NCBI RefSeq assembly: GCF_021353235.1
Contig: NZ_JAJTWT010000002.1
Coordinates: 496,001-560,000 of the forward strand
DNA from: Pelomonas caseinilytica
GTDB taxonomy: Bacteria > Pseudomonadota > Gammaproteobacteria > Burkholderiales > Burkholderiaceae_C
DNA: 64,000 bases
Direction: 5' to 3'
The notes beneath the pieces are model-generated. The model was given only the letters and a program-made list of their open reading frames with translations. It did not search any database and was not told the origin of the DNA. Of the stretch, positions 45,890 to 56,313 are shown piece after piece. Numbering within the stretch: position 1 is the first letter of the stretch; every line of letters begins with the position of its first letter. The position numbers were made by a program, and so were the translations under genes.

Positions 45890-45979
45890 GTCGCGCGGAC
45901 TATTTCGGGTTTTTACGAAGTTCGCCGTTGGCCGACCCCGGGTTTGCCCTGAAAATTCTGCGCTTTACGTCTGCTCCGG

Positions 45980-46008
45980 TTGACGCTGGCGGGTCACCCC
46001 CCTACCCT
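45980..46008 (+). promoter_or_regulatory. Candidate promoter of the NlpC/P60 gene
   Basis: -35 TTGACG (45980-45985) and -10 TACCCT (46003-46008) with 17-nt spacing, about 68 bp upstream of the ATG at 46076. The -10 matches only three of the consensus bases, so confidence is low. Confidence 0.3.
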
Positions 46009-46075
46009 GCGCGCCGCCGTTCCCTTCTCCGCCTTGGCCCTTGCGGCCCGTTCCGTCCGGTCCCTGTCCGCTCGA

Positions 46076-46825
46076 ATGTCCCTGGTTCCCTTCGCCCTCC
46101 TGAATCGCCTCGCCGCCGCTGGCCTGCTGGTCGTCGGTTGCGCCGCGCATGCTCAGGGGGTGGCCCAGGCCGCGACGGTGACGCCGCCGCCCGGCACCAT
46201 GACGGGTGCCTACGGCCAGAGCCTGCAGCAGCAACAGCCCCAGCCCCAGGCCCAGGCCCAGGCACAGCCTGCGGCAGACAAGGCGGCTCCCCGCCCCGCC
46301 CCGGGCACCCAGCCAGCCAACGATGCCGTGAGCCGCTTCCTCAGCGACCGCGGCCTGTTGGGCAATGCCGAGACCGGCGGGTCATCTCGGCTGCTGGCCA
46401 GCGTGCGGGACACCGCGTCCGACCTCGTGCTCTCGGCCATGAACTTCCTGGGCGTGCGCTACACCCGAGGCGGCAATTCGGTCGAGAACGGTTTCGACTG
46501 CAGCGGCTTCACCCGCCACATCTTCGAGATGAGCGTGGGCCTGATCCTGCCGCGCCGCGCCGACGAGCAGGCCAAGCTCAGCAGCCTGCTGCCCATCCGC
46601 AAGGACGAGCTCAAGCCCGGCGACCTGGTGTTCTTCAACACCATGCGCGCCACCTTCAGCCACGTGGGCATCTACGTGGGCGAAGGCAAGTTCATCCACG
46701 CCCCACGCACCGGCAGTGCCGTGCGCGTGGAGGACATGCGCGACTCCTACTGGGCCAAGCGCTTCACCGGCGCCCGCCGCGCCGACCTCAAGGCCGCCGC
46801 CGAGAGCGGCACCGTCACGCGCTGA
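46076..46825 (+). CDS. NlpC/P60 (C40) cell-wall hydrolase
   Basis: A 249-residue exported peptidoglycan endopeptidase. The signal peptide (about 1-27) ends AAHAQ; it also contains a possible lipobox VVGC (C22), so secretion or lipid anchoring is open. A Gln/Pro/Ala-rich low-complexity linker (48-80) follows. The C40 domain has the catalytic cysteine C142 (GFDCSGF), histidine H196 (FSHVGIYVG) and a third polar residue at H208 (FIHAP). It cleaves stem peptides. Start at 46076 gives a normal signal peptide. Divergent from prpE and followed by the paa operon on the other strand. Confidence 0.9.
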   Translation: MSLVPFALLNRLAAAGLLVVGCAAHAQGVAQAATVTPPPGTMTGAYGQSLQQQQPQPQAQAQAQPAADKAAPRPAPGTQPANDAVSRFLSDRGLLGNAETGGSSRLLASVRDTASDLVLSAMNFLGVRYTRGGNSVENGFDCSGFTRHIFEMSVGLILPRRADEQAKLSSLLPIRKDELKPGDLVFFNTMRATFSHVGIYVGEGKFIHAPRTGSAVRVEDMRDSYWAKRFTGARRADLKAAAESGTVTR

Positions 46826-46869
46826 GGCGCGCTGCCCCTGAACTGAACCCTTCGCAGCCGCGCAGCCGG

Positions 46870-46961
46870 CTGCCCCCTCCAGCAGCACCCGTGGAACTGG
46901 CTTTGCCAGGCCACCGGGTGCGCCCCCTTGAGGGGGAGGCGCGCAGCGCCTCGGGGGTGGG

Positions 46962-46963
<2 letters not shown>
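46870..46963 (-). repeat. Intergenic double-hairpin repeat, copy 1 (after paaZ)
   Basis: A GC-rich element of about 90 bp that ends at the paaZ stop codon. Two adjacent stems are seen: CCCCCT/AGGGGG near 46923-46936 and GAGGCGC/GCGCCTC at 46936-46952 (loop GCA), bounded by the shared end GGGGGTGGGCT. Related copies lie after the solute-binding-protein gene, paaD and paaB. Terminator or REP-type element. Confidence 0.6.
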
Positions 46964-49010
<2,047 letters not shown>

Positions 49011-49046
49011 CTTTGATCCTCAAGGCCTCGCGAAGCGACGGCCGTT

Positions 49047-49131
49047 CATCCAGCAACTGCCGAGGATCCGGCTTTGCCGGTCCTGCGGCAGTGCCCCCTT
49101 GAAGGGGCGCGCGAAGCGCGTAGAGGGTGGG
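49047..49131 (-). repeat. Intergenic double-hairpin repeat, copy 2
   Basis: About 85 bp between the solute-binding-protein gene and paaZ. It contains the conserved CCGGCTTTGCCGG segment, the palindrome CCCCTTGAAGGGG (49095-49107), a second stem CGCGC-GAA-GCGCG (49108-49120) and ends in GGGTGGGCT next to the stop codon. Very similar to copy 3. Confidence 0.65.
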
Positions 49132-50277
49132 CTACTTGATCAGCTTCCAGGTGCCGTTCTCGATCTTCACCATCACGCGGGCGCGCTGGTCGAGGCCGAG
49201 GTGGTCCTGGGCGGACATGTTGAACACGCCGTGGGCGCCGGCGACGTTCTTGACGTTCTCCAGCGCGTCGCGCAGGGCGGCGCGGAAGGCCGGCGTGCCG
49301 GGCTGGGCCTTCTTCAGGGCCTCGGGCGCGGCGGCGGCGAGCAGCATGCCGGCATCCCAGGCGTGGCCGCCGAAGGTCGACACGCTGCCTTTGCCGTTGG
49401 CGGCCTCGTACTTGGCGATGTAGTCCAGCGCGCTCTTCTTGACCGGATGGTCGGCCGGCAGCTGGGCTGCCACCAGCACCGGGCCGGACGGCAGCAGCGT
49501 GCCTTCCACGTCCTTGCCGCCCACGCGCAGGAAGTCGTTGTTGGCCACGCCGTGGGTCTGGTAGATCTTGCCGGCGTAGCCGCGCTCCTTGAGCGCCTTC
49601 TGCGGCAGGGCCGCGGGCGTGCCCGAGCCAGCGATGAGGATGGCGTCGGGCCGCGCGGCGACGAGCTTGAGCACCTGGCCGGTGACGGAGGTGTCCGTGC
49701 GGTTGTAGCGTTCGGTCGCGACGACGTTGAGCTTCTTGGTGGTGGCGATCTTGTTGAACTCGGTCCACCAGCCTTCGCCGTAGGCGTCGGCGAAGCCGAT
49801 GAAGCCGACCGTCTTCACGCCGTTGTCCACCATGTGCTGGACGATGGCCAGGGCCATCATGATGTCGTTCTGCGGCGTCTTGAAGACCCAGCGCTTCTTG
49901 GCGTCGACGGGCTCGACGATGCGGGCCGAGGCCGCCATCGAGATCATCGGCGTGCCCGACTCCGACACCGCGTCGATCATGGCCAGCGAGTTGGGCGTGA
50001 CGGTCGAGCCGATGATGAGGTCGACCTTGTTCTCGGTGATGAGCTTGCGGGTGTTGGCCACGGCCGTGGTCGTGTCGGACGCGTCGTCTAGCACGATGTA
50101 GTTGACCTTCTGGCCGGCGATGGTCGTCGGCATCAGCGCGACAGTGTTCTTCTCCGGGATGCCCAGCGAGGCCGCGGGGCCGGTGGCCGACAGCGTGACG
50201 CCGACGTTGATGTCGGCCTGGGCGGCGAGGCTGAGCGTGGCGGCCAGGGCCAGGGCGAGTTGCTTGAAGGGCTTCAT
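49132..50277 (-). CDS. Branched-chain-amino-acid-type ABC transporter substrate-binding protein
   Basis: A 381-residue periplasmic binding protein of the LivJ type (Peripla_BP_6). The signal peptide ends SLAAQA at about residue 21. Family segments are INVGVTLSATGPAASLGIPEKN, DLIIGSTVTPNSLAMIDAVSES and VGFIGFADAYGEGW. Such proteins bind amino acids or aromatic acids. Its location between paa genes suggests an aromatic acid such as phenylacetate, but permease and ATPase genes are not nearby, so it must work with a transporter encoded elsewhere. Good ribosome-binding site (GAGGAGA). Ligand unproven. Confidence 0.88.
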   Translation of the reverse strand: MKPFKQLALALAATLSLAAQADINVGVTLSATGPAASLGIPEKNTVALMPTTIAGQKVNYIVLDDASDTTTAVANTRKLITENKVDLIIGSTVTPNSLAMIDAVSESGTPMISMAASARIVEPVDAKKRWVFKTPQNDIMMALAIVQHMVDNGVKTVGFIGFADAYGEGWWTEFNKIATTKKLNVVATERYNRTDTSVTGQVLKLVAARPDAILIAGSGTPAALPQKALKERGYAGKIYQTHGVANNDFLRVGGKDVEGTLLPSGPVLVAAQLPADHPVKKSALDYIAKYEAANGKGSVSTFGGHAWDAGMLLAAAAPEALKKAQPGTPAFRAALRDALENVKNVAGAHGVFNMSAQDHLGLDQRARVMVKIENGTWKLIK

Positions 50278-50294
50278 GGGTCGTCTCCTCGGGG

Positions 50295-50912
50295 TTATTG
50301 AATGGCGGCGGACTGGCGCAGTTGCACTGCGCCGAGGCCGCCGAAGAATAGATCGCTCACCAGGGCCGCGAGCGCCTCGTGCGAGAGCTCGCCGTCGGGG
50401 CGCAGCCAGGTGAAGGTCCAGTTGATCATGCCGAACAGCAGCATGGTCAGCGGCTTGTGCAGCTTGGCATCGCGCAGCTCCGGCCTCACGCGGCAGAGCG
50501 CGGCGGCGAACTCCGCCACGACGCGGCGTTCGACGTCCAGCAGCCGCTCGCGCTCGGCATCGGCCAGGAACTTGATCTCGCTGGTCAGCACGCGGTGCTG
50601 GTCTTGCGCGTCGGCATAGGCGCGGGTGAAGCGCTCGATGAGGGCGCGCAGCTGGGCGTCGGGCGCCAGCTGCCGGGCCTTGACCTCCTCCACCAGCGTC
50701 AGCAGCGCATGCACATGGCTGTCGCAGATCTGGGCGAGCAGCTCCTGCTTGTCCTGGAAGTAGTGGTAGAGCGTGGGCTTGGCCACGCCGCAGGCCTCGG
50801 CCACCTGGTTCATGGACGTGGCGCTGAAGCCCTGCTCGGCGAACAGGCGCGCGGCGGCGGCGAGGATGTCCTCGCGTTGGGCTTCGAAACCGGGGGCACG
50901 TTTACGGGCCAT
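50295..50912 (-). CDS. TetR-family regulator (PaaR-like)
   Basis: A 205-residue TetR-family repressor with the N-terminal helix-turn-helix (ILAAAARLFAEQGFSATSMNQVAEACGVAKPTLYHYFQDKQELL). The C-terminal ligand domain is of the type found in the paa clusters of Betaproteobacteria, where a TetR-type PaaR controls the operon and responds to phenylacetyl-CoA. A symmetric ACCGACCGGTCGGT site lies upstream of paaG, 6.6 kb away, and is a good candidate target. Symbol left blank because the paaR assignment rests on context. Confidence 0.85.
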   Translation of the reverse strand: MARKRAPGFEAQREDILAAAARLFAEQGFSATSMNQVAEACGVAKPTLYHYFQDKQELLAQICDSHVHALLTLVEEVKARQLAPDAQLRALIERFTRAYADAQDQHRVLTSEIKFLADAERERLLDVERRVVAEFAAALCRVRPELRDAKLHKPLTMLLFGMINWTFTWLRPDGELSHEALAALVSDLFFGGLGAVQLRQSAAIQ

Positions 50913-50937
50913 CAGAAATCTCGTGATTCAGAAATGC

Positions 50938-51013
50938 AACCACGGAGGCACAGAGGCACGGAGAAGCGCAGGCCGGAAACGCCGCTGCGTCTCTGTGCCT
51001 CTGTGGCCGTGTT
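50938..51013. repeat. CACAGAGGCACAGAG-type hairpin repeat, copy 1
   Basis: An imperfect inverted repeat of about 76 bp in the gap between the TetR gene and paaE. Both arms are built from tandem GGCACAGAG-like units and the end is CTCTGTGGCCGTGTT. A second, nearly perfect copy is at 54920-54993. This type of short periodic repeat is known to occur in several environmental Proteobacteria. Confidence 0.65.
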
Positions 51014-51033
51014 GAAGGGCCCCGGATGATGCA

Positions 51034-52095
51034 TCAACGTTCGTCGAAGCTGATCACGACACGCTCGGTCAGCGGATGCGCCTGGCAGCTCAGGATGAAG
51101 CCGGCCGCCACCTCGTCCTTGTCGAGCGCGAAGTTCTTGTCCATGCGCACCCGGCCCTCCACCAGCTTGCAGCGGCAGGTGGAACAGACGCCGCTCTTGC
51201 AGGAGAACGGCACGTCCAGGCCCTCGCGCGCGGCGGCGTCGAGCAGGCTGGGGTCGCCGGCATGGAAGTCGATCTCGCGCGACAGGCCGTCGCGGATGAC
51301 GGTGACGCGGGCCTCGGGCGCATCGCCGGGCTTGACCTCGTGCGGCGCCGGACGGCCGGCCAGGGTCTCCGGCGTGCCGAAGCGCTCGATGTGGATGCGC
51401 TCGGCCGGCACGCCAGCGCCCCGCAGCGCCGCCTCGGCCTGGTCGTTCATCTCGAAGGGCCCGCAGACGAAGGCCTCGTCAACGCTGGCTGCTGGCACCG
51501 GCCCGGCCAGGAAGGCGCTGAGCTTGCCCGCGTCCAGCCGCCCGCCGTAGAGCGGCGCGTCGACCGCCTCGCGGCTGAAGATCAGGTGCAGCGACAGCCG
51601 CGTCATGAAGCGGTTCTTCAGGTCTTCGAGTTCTTCCTTGAACATCGTCGACGCCGTGCGGCGGTTGGCGTAGATGAGCGTCGCGCGGGCCGTGGGTTCG
51701 CGTTCGAGCAGCGCCGTCAGCAAGGCCAGAATGGGCGTGATGCCTGAGCCGCCGGCGACGAAGAGCACATGGCGCCCGTCCCGGCGCGCGGCCGGCAGCA
51801 CGAAGCGGCCCTGGGGCGGATAGGACTCGAGCACGTCGCCCACGCGCAGTTGCTCATGCACCCAGCTCGAGAATGCGCCGCCGTCGACGCGGCGGATGCC
51901 GACCTTGAGCGAACGGTCCGAGCAGATGGAGTAGCTGCGCCGCAGCTCCTCGCCCCCGACGCTGGCGCGCAGGGTCAGGTATTGGCCGGGCTCGAAGCCG
52001 AAGCCTTCGGGCGGCGCCTCGAAGCCGACGACCACCGCGTCGTCGGTGTCGCGCTCGACGGAAGTCACGCGCAGGGGTCGGAAGTGAAGTGCCAT
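51034..52095 (-). CDS. paaE: Phenylacetyl-CoA epoxidase reductase subunit PaaE
   Basis: A 353-residue reductase that passes electrons from NADPH to the PaaAC di-iron centre. The N-terminal flavin domain has EPGQYLTLRA and RRSYSIC (FAD site), followed by the NAD(P) domain (VLFVAGGSGITPILALL and FVCGPFEMND). The C-terminal plant-type [2Fe-2S] ferredoxin domain has CKSGVCSTCRCK and a distant final cysteine in LSCQAHP. Start at 52095 (MALHFRPL) chosen over 52140, which adds a non-conserved extension read from the repeat. Confidence 0.95.
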   Translation of the reverse strand: MALHFRPLRVTSVERDTDDAVVVGFEAPPEGFGFEPGQYLTLRASVGGEELRRSYSICSDRSLKVGIRRVDGGAFSSWVHEQLRVGDVLESYPPQGRFVLPAARRDGRHVLFVAGGSGITPILALLTALLEREPTARATLIYANRRTASTMFKEELEDLKNRFMTRLSLHLIFSREAVDAPLYGGRLDAGKLSAFLAGPVPAASVDEAFVCGPFEMNDQAEAALRGAGVPAERIHIERFGTPETLAGRPAPHEVKPGDAPEARVTVIRDGLSREIDFHAGDPSLLDAAAREGLDVPFSCKSGVCSTCRCKLVEGRVRMDKNFALDKDEVAAGFILSCQAHPLTERVVISFDER

Positions 52096-52137
52096 GGTTT
52101 TCAGGGGCTTAAATGCTCGCGGCGAAGCGCGCGAGCC

Positions 52138-52223
52138 CATCCAGCGACTGCCGCGGAGCCGGCTTTGCTGGGCCGCTGGCAGTGCCCCCTTGAAGGGGGC
52201 GCGCGAAGCGCGTAGGGGGTGGG
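52138..52223 (-). repeat. Intergenic double-hairpin repeat, copy 3
   Basis: About 86 bp between paaD and paaE. The palindrome GCCCCCTTGAAGGGGGC (52184-52200) and the stem CGCGC-GAA-GCGCG (52200-52212) are the best-formed of the family. It ends in GGGGTGGGCT immediately before the paaD stop codon. Its first half matches copy 2 closely (CATCCAGC.ACTGCCG). Confidence 0.7.
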
Positions 52224-52224
52224 C

Positions 52225-52692
52225 TCATATCGATTTGAAGTATTCGAACGGCTCGCCGCATTCGATGCAGCGCCACGTCGACTTGCACGGCGTGGAGCCG
52301 AAGCGCGAGAGCTGCTCCGTGCGCCCGCCCGCGCAGCGCGGGCAGCGCAGCTGGGGCACGAAGCGGATGGCCTGCTCGGCGCTGCACTGCGGCGGCACGA
52401 TGCCGTAGCGCTGCAGCTTCTCGCGGCCTTCGGCGCTGATCCAGTCGGTTGTCCAGGCCGGGCTGCGCTGCAGGGTCACGGTCACCGGGCCGAACTCCGC
52501 CAGCGCGGCACGCACGTCGTCGGCGATCAGCTCGGTGGCGGGGCAGCCGCTGTACGTCGGCGTCAGCACCACCTCCAGCCCGGCGCCGGTCTCGCGCAGG
52601 TCCCGCACGATGCCCAGCTCCACCAGCGTCACGGCCGGGATCTCGGGGTCCGGCAGCGAGGCCAGCCGTGCCCGGGCGGCTTCCAGGTTCAC
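52225..52692 (-). CDS. paaD: Phenylacetyl-CoA epoxidase assembly protein PaaD
   Basis: A 155-residue protein with the DUF59/MIP18 iron-sulfur assembly pattern (DPEIPAVTLVELGIVRDL; LTPTYSGCPATELI) and a C-terminal zinc-ribbon-like region with two CxxC pairs (CPRC, CIEC). It matures the epoxidase iron centre. The start is a GTG whose last bases form GTGA with the paaC stop (52689-52692), indicating coupling to paaC. Confidence 0.93.
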   Translation of the reverse strand: MNLEAARARLASLPDPEIPAVTLVELGIVRDLRETGAGLEVVLTPTYSGCPATELIADDVRAALAEFGPVTVTLQRSPAWTTDWISAEGREKLQRYGIVPPQCSAEQAIRFVPQLRCPRCAGGRTEQLSRFGSTPCKSTWRCIECGEPFEYFKSI

Positions 52693-53459
52693 CACACGCC
52701 TCCGGGGTAGGCGCGCTGCAGGTATTGCATCGTCGCCAGCAGGTGGCCCATGTGCTCGCTGTGGACGCCGAGATGGCCTTGCGTCCGCAGGGCGCTGTCG
52801 CGCGGCAGGCTCAGGGTGGCCTCCTGCATCAAGGTGCCCCAGCGGGCGCGCCATTCGGCCTCGACGTCCTTCCAGGCCGGGCCGACGCCGTCGACACCCG
52901 GCGCGGCGAACAGCTCGTTGACATAGGGCCAGAGCACGGCCAGCGCCGCCTGCATGCGTGCCTGCGACTCGGCCGTGCCGTCGCCCAGCCGAACGACCCA
53001 GTCGCTGGCATGCTGGCGGTGGTAGCGAACCTCCTTGAGCGCCTTGGCGGCGATGGCGGCCAGCTCGGGGTCCGTGCTGTCGAGGAGCTTCTCGTAGAGC
53101 AGCTCCAGCCAGATGGCGACCGCGGCGTTGCGCAGCGTCGTCAGCGCGAAGTCGCGGCCGCCGCTGCCGTCGCTGGGGCTGGCCGCCGAGTTGGGCAGTT
53201 CGACGAGGACGACGTTGCGGTAGTCGCGCTCCTCGCGCAGGAAGGCGAGCTGGTCTTCGTCGCGGCCCGCCCCTTCCAGCGCGCCGGCATGCGTGAGCAG
53301 CGCACGCGCCTGGCCGATCAGGTCCAGCGCCATGTTGGTCAGGGCGAGGTCTTCCTCGATGACCGGCGCATGGCCGCACCACTCGCCCAGGCGCTGGGCG
53401 TGGATGAGGCAGGTGTCCGCGAGTTGCAGGACATACGTCATTCGGGGATCAAACATCAT
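52689..53459 (-). CDS. paaC: Phenylacetyl-CoA epoxidase structural subunit PaaC
   Basis: A 256-residue ferritin-like subunit that pairs with PaaA. Typical segments are YVLQLADTCLIHAQRLGEWCGHAPVIEEDLALTNMALDLIGQARALLTHAG, DEDQLAFLREERDYRNVVLVELPN and ALKEVRYHRQHASDWVVRLGDGT. It retains most di-iron fold helices but acts as a structural subunit. A repeat element separates it from paaB; it overlaps paaD by 4 nt. Confidence 0.95.
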   Translation of the reverse strand: MMFDPRMTYVLQLADTCLIHAQRLGEWCGHAPVIEEDLALTNMALDLIGQARALLTHAGALEGAGRDEDQLAFLREERDYRNVVLVELPNSAASPSDGSGGRDFALTTLRNAAVAIWLELLYEKLLDSTDPELAAIAAKALKEVRYHRQHASDWVVRLGDGTAESQARMQAALAVLWPYVNELFAAPGVDGVGPAWKDVEAEWRARWGTLMQEATLSLPRDSALRTQGHLGVHSEHMGHLLATMQYLQRAYPGGVW

Positions 53460-53495
53460 GGGTCTCGCAGTTCGACTCGCAGCCAGTGGGTTCTA

Positions 53496-53580
53496 CCCAG
53501 CGAACGCCACGAAACCGGCTTTGCCGGGCCATCGGCGTTGCCCCCTTGAGGAGGCTCGCAAAGCGAGTAGGGGGTGGGCC
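53496..53580 (-). repeat. Intergenic double-hairpin repeat, copy 4
   Basis: About 85 bp between paaB and paaC. It has the CCGGCTTTGCCGGGCC segment, a degenerate CCCCCTTGAGGAGG stem and the clean CTCGC-AAA-GCGAG stem (53555-53567), ending in GGGGGTGGGC just before the paaB stop. The compensating changes in the second stem relative to the other copies (CGCGC/GCGCG versus CTCGC/GCGAG) keep the pairing intact. Confidence 0.65.
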
Positions 53581-53585
53581 TGTCC

Positions 53586-53879
53586 TCACATGTGGCTCAG
53601 CTGTTCCGGCAGTTCGTAGAACGTCGGATGGCGATAGACCTTGTCGTCGGCCGGCTCGAAGAGGCTGCCCTTCTCGACCGGGTCGCTGGCGACGATCTGC
53701 TCGGAGCGCACGACCCAGATGCTCGTGCCCTCCTGGCGGCGGGTGTAGACGTCGCGTGCCATCTGAATGGCCATGGCCGCGTCGGCCGCATGCAGGCTGC
53801 CGCAGTGCTTGTGGTCCAGGCCCGCCTTGCTGCGGACGAAGACTTCCCACAGCGGCCATTCGTTCTTCGTGTTGCTCAT
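53586..53879 (-). CDS. paaB: Phenylacetyl-CoA epoxidase subunit PaaB
   Basis: A 97-residue epoxidase subunit with the typical N-terminus (EWPLWEVFVRSKAGLDHKHCGSLHAADAAMAIQMARDVYTRRQEG). It bridges the PaaAC heterodimers. A ribosome-binding site (GAGGAGA) precedes the ATG; 9 bp separate it from paaA. Confidence 0.96.
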   Translation of the reverse strand: MSNTKNEWPLWEVFVRSKAGLDHKHCGSLHAADAAMAIQMARDVYTRRQEGTSIWVVRSEQIVASDPVEKGSLFEPADDKVYRHPTFYELPEQLSHM

Positions 53880-53888
53880 GTGCTCTCC

Positions 53889-54893
53889 TCAGGCCGCTTG
53901 GGCCTTGGTGGCTTGCTTGCGCGAATGGGCCATTGCCGCCTCGCGCACCCAGGCGCCGTCGTTCCAGGCTTTCTGACGTGCCGCCAGGCGCTCGCGGTTG
54001 CAGGGGCCTTCGCCTCCCACCACGCGCCAGAACTCGCTCCAGTCGATGGGGCCGAAGTCGTAGCTCTCGCGCTCGGCATTCCACTTCAGCTCGGGGTCGG
54101 GCACGGTCACGCCCAGGATCTCGGCCTGCGGGATGGTGGCGTCGACGAACTTCTGGCGCAGGGTGTCGTTGGAGACACGCTTGATGCCCCAGCGCATGCT
54201 CTGCTCGGAGTTGGGCGAATCCTTGTCCGCCGGGCCGAACATCATCAGCGCCGGCCACCACCAGCGGTTCACGGCGTCCTGCACCATGGCCTTCTGCTCG
54301 GGCGTGCCCTTCTGCATCATCACCAGCAGGCTCTCGTAGCCCTGGCGCTGGTGGAAGCTCTCCTCGCGGCAGACGCGGATCATGGCCCGCGCGTAGGGCG
54401 CGAAGGAGCAGCGGCACAGCGGCACCTGGTTCATGATGGCCGCGCCGTCCACCAGCCAGCCGATGACGCCGATGTCGGCCCAGGTCAGCGTGGGGTAGTT
54501 GAAGATGGAGCTGTACTTGGCCTTGCCCGACAGCAGCGCCTCGGTCATCTCGTCGCGGCTGGTGCCCAGGGTCTCGGCGGCGGCGTAGAGGTAGAGGCCG
54601 TGGCCGCCCTCGTCCTGCACCTTGGCGAGAAGAATCGCCTTGCGCTTGAGCGTCGGCGCGCGCGTGATCCAGTTGCCCTCGGGCAGCATGCCGACGATCT
54701 CGCTGTGCGCATGCTGGCTGATCTGGCGCACCAGCGTCTTGCGGTAGTGCTCGGGCATCCAGTCCTTGGCCTCGATGAAGTCGCCCGCGTCGATGCGGGC
54801 CTCGAAGGCCTCTTCGCGGGCCAGCTCCTCGGCGCTCTTGACGACCTTGGGCTTGGCTTCCCGGGCCATCAGATCCATGGCTTGGGTGTACAT
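53889..54893 (-). CDS. paaA: Phenylacetyl-CoA epoxidase catalytic subunit PaaA
   Basis: A 334-residue di-iron oxygenase subunit that epoxidises the aromatic ring of phenylacetyl-CoA. Conserved parts include [46 protein letters not shown] (glutamate and histidine ligands), [22 protein letters not shown] and [24 protein letters not shown]. An AAAGGAG ribosome-binding site lies 6 nt before the ATG. A long hairpin repeat separates it from paaK. Confidence 0.97.
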   Translation of the reverse strand: MYTQAMDLMAREAKPKVVKSAEELAREEAFEARIDAGDFIEAKDWMPEHYRKTLVRQISQHAHSEIVGMLPEGNWITRAPTLKRKAILLAKVQDEGGHGLYLYAAAETLGTSRDEMTEALLSGKAKYSSIFNYPTLTWADIGVIGWLVDGAAIMNQVPLCRCSFAPYARAMIRVCREESFHQRQGYESLLVMMQKGTPEQKAMVQDAVNRWWWPALMMFGPADKDSPNSEQSMRWGIKRVSNDTLRQKFVDATIPQAEILGVTVPDPELKWNAERESYDFGPIDWSEFWRVVGGEGPCNRERLAARQKAWNDGAWVREAAMAHSRKQATKAQAA

Positions 54894-54919
54894 CAGCGGC
54901 TCCTTTGCTCAGGAAAAAG

Positions 54920-54993
54920 AACACGGCCACAGAGGCACAGAGACACAGAGAGATCCGAGCGCCTCTGTGTCTCTGTGCCTCTGTGGCTGTGTT
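54920..54993. repeat. CACAGAGGCACAGAG-type hairpin repeat, copy 2
   Basis: A 31-bp stem (54920-54950 with 54963-54993) with a single G-T wobble and a 12-nt loop, in the 106-bp gap between paaK and paaA. The arms are made of GGCACAGAG/ACACAGAG units with about 7-9 nt periodicity. The element would form a long stable hairpin in the polycistronic mRNA and may affect processing. Confidence 0.75.
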
Positions 54994-54999
54994 GGGTAT

Positions 55000-56313
55000 T
55001 CATGATCTCTTGCGTTGATCGACCACGCGGCGGGCCTTGCCGACCAGCGTGCGTTCGATGGATTCGGGCTGCTCGACGCTCACCTTGGCGCTCACGCCGA
55101 TCAGGTTCTTGATGCGCTCGGCCAGCCGCCGGCCGATGCCGTCGTCGGTCGCGCCCAGCGCCAGCTCGCAGCGGATGACGAGCTCGTCCAGGTGCCCGTC
55201 GCGCGTCACGACGAGCTGGTACTGGCCGCCCAGGCCCGGCTCCTGCAGCACCAGTTCCTCCACCTGCGTGGGGAAGAGGTTGACGCCGCGGATGATGAGC
55301 ATGTCGTCGCTGCGGCCGACGATCTTGCCCATGCGCCGCATGCTGCGCGCCGTGGGCGGCAGCAGCCGCGTGAGGTCGCGCGTGCGGTAGCGGATGACGG
55401 GCATCGCTTCCTTGGTGAGCGAGGTGAAGACGAGTTCGCCCTCGCTGCCGTCGGGCAGCACCTCGCCCGTCTCGGGGTCGATGATCTCGGGGTAGAAATG
55501 GTCTTCCCAGATGACCGGGCCGTCCTTGCTCTCGATGCACTCGTTGGCCACGCCCGGACCCATCACTTCGGACAGGCCGTAGATGTCCACCGCGTCGATG
55601 CCCGCGCCCTGCTCGATGTCGCGGCGCATGGCCTCGGTCCAGGGCTCGGCGCCGAAGATGCCGATCTTGAGCGACGACTCGCGCGCATCCAGGCCCTGGC
55701 GGCGGAACTCCTCGATCAGCACCTGCATGTAGCTCGGCGTGACCATGATGATGTCGGGCTTGAAGTCGGTGATGAGCTGCACCTGCTTCTCGGTCTGGCC
55801 GCCGCTCATCGGGATGACGGTGCAGCCCAGGCGCTCGGCGCCGTAGTGGGCACCCAGGCCGCCGGTGAAGAGACCATAGCCGTAGGCCACGTGCACCAGA
55901 TCGCCGGCACGGCCACCCGCGGCGCGGATGGAGCGGGCGACGAGGTTGGCCCAGCGGTCGATGTCGGCCAGGGTGTAGCCGACGACCGTCGGCTTGCCCG
56001 TCGTGCCCGAGGAGGCATGGATGCGCGCCAGCTTCTCGCGCGGCACGGCGAAGAGGCCGAACGGGTAGTTCGCGCGCAAGTCCTGCTTGGTCGTGAACGG
56101 GAACTTCGCCAGGTCGGACAGCTGCTTCAAGTCGGACGGGTGCACGCCGGCCCGGTCGAAGCTGGCCTTGTAGTGCGGCACGTGCTCGTAGGCGTGCCGC
56201 AGGCTCCAGCGCAGCCGCTCGAGCTGCAGGGCCTGGAGTTCGTCGCGGCTGGCGGTCTCGATGGGCTCCAGCTCGCCGGGCTTGGGCACGCGGATCGGGG
56301 CCTTGATGCTCAT
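55000..56313 (-). CDS. paaK: Phenylacetate-CoA ligase
   Basis: A 437-residue AMP-forming ligase that activates phenylacetate to phenylacetyl-CoA. It has ASSGTTGKPTVVGYT (ATP loop), AYGYGLFTGGLGAHYGAERLG, IYGLSEVMGPGVANEC and RSDDMLIIRGVNLFPTQVEE. Start overlaps the paaI stop (ATGA, 56310-56313). It belongs to the paaG-I-K group that precedes the epoxidase genes. Confidence 0.97.
   Translation of the reverse strand: MSIKAPIRVPKPGELEPIETASRDELQALQLERLRWSLRHAYEHVPHYKASFDRAGVHPSDLKQLSDLAKFPFTTKQDLRANYPFGLFAVPREKLARIHASSGTTGKPTVVGYTLADIDRWANLVARSIRAAGGRAGDLVHVAYGYGLFTGGLGAHYGAERLGCTVIPMSGGQTEKQVQLITDFKPDIIMVTPSYMQVLIEEFRRQGLDARESSLKIGIFGAEPWTEAMRRDIEQGAGIDAVDIYGLSEVMGPGVANECIESKDGPVIWEDHFYPEIIDPETGEVLPDGSEGELVFTSLTKEAMPVIRYRTRDLTRLLPPTARSMRRMGKIVGRSDDMLIIRGVNLFPTQVEELVLQEPGLGGQYQLVVTRDGHLDELVIRCELALGATDDGIGRRLAERIKNLIGVSAKVSVEQPESIERTLVGKARRVVDQRKRS

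Noticed and set aside
54920-54993. CRISPR-like array
   Set aside because: The short periodic units form one inverted repeat with no spacers, and there are no cas genes in the window.
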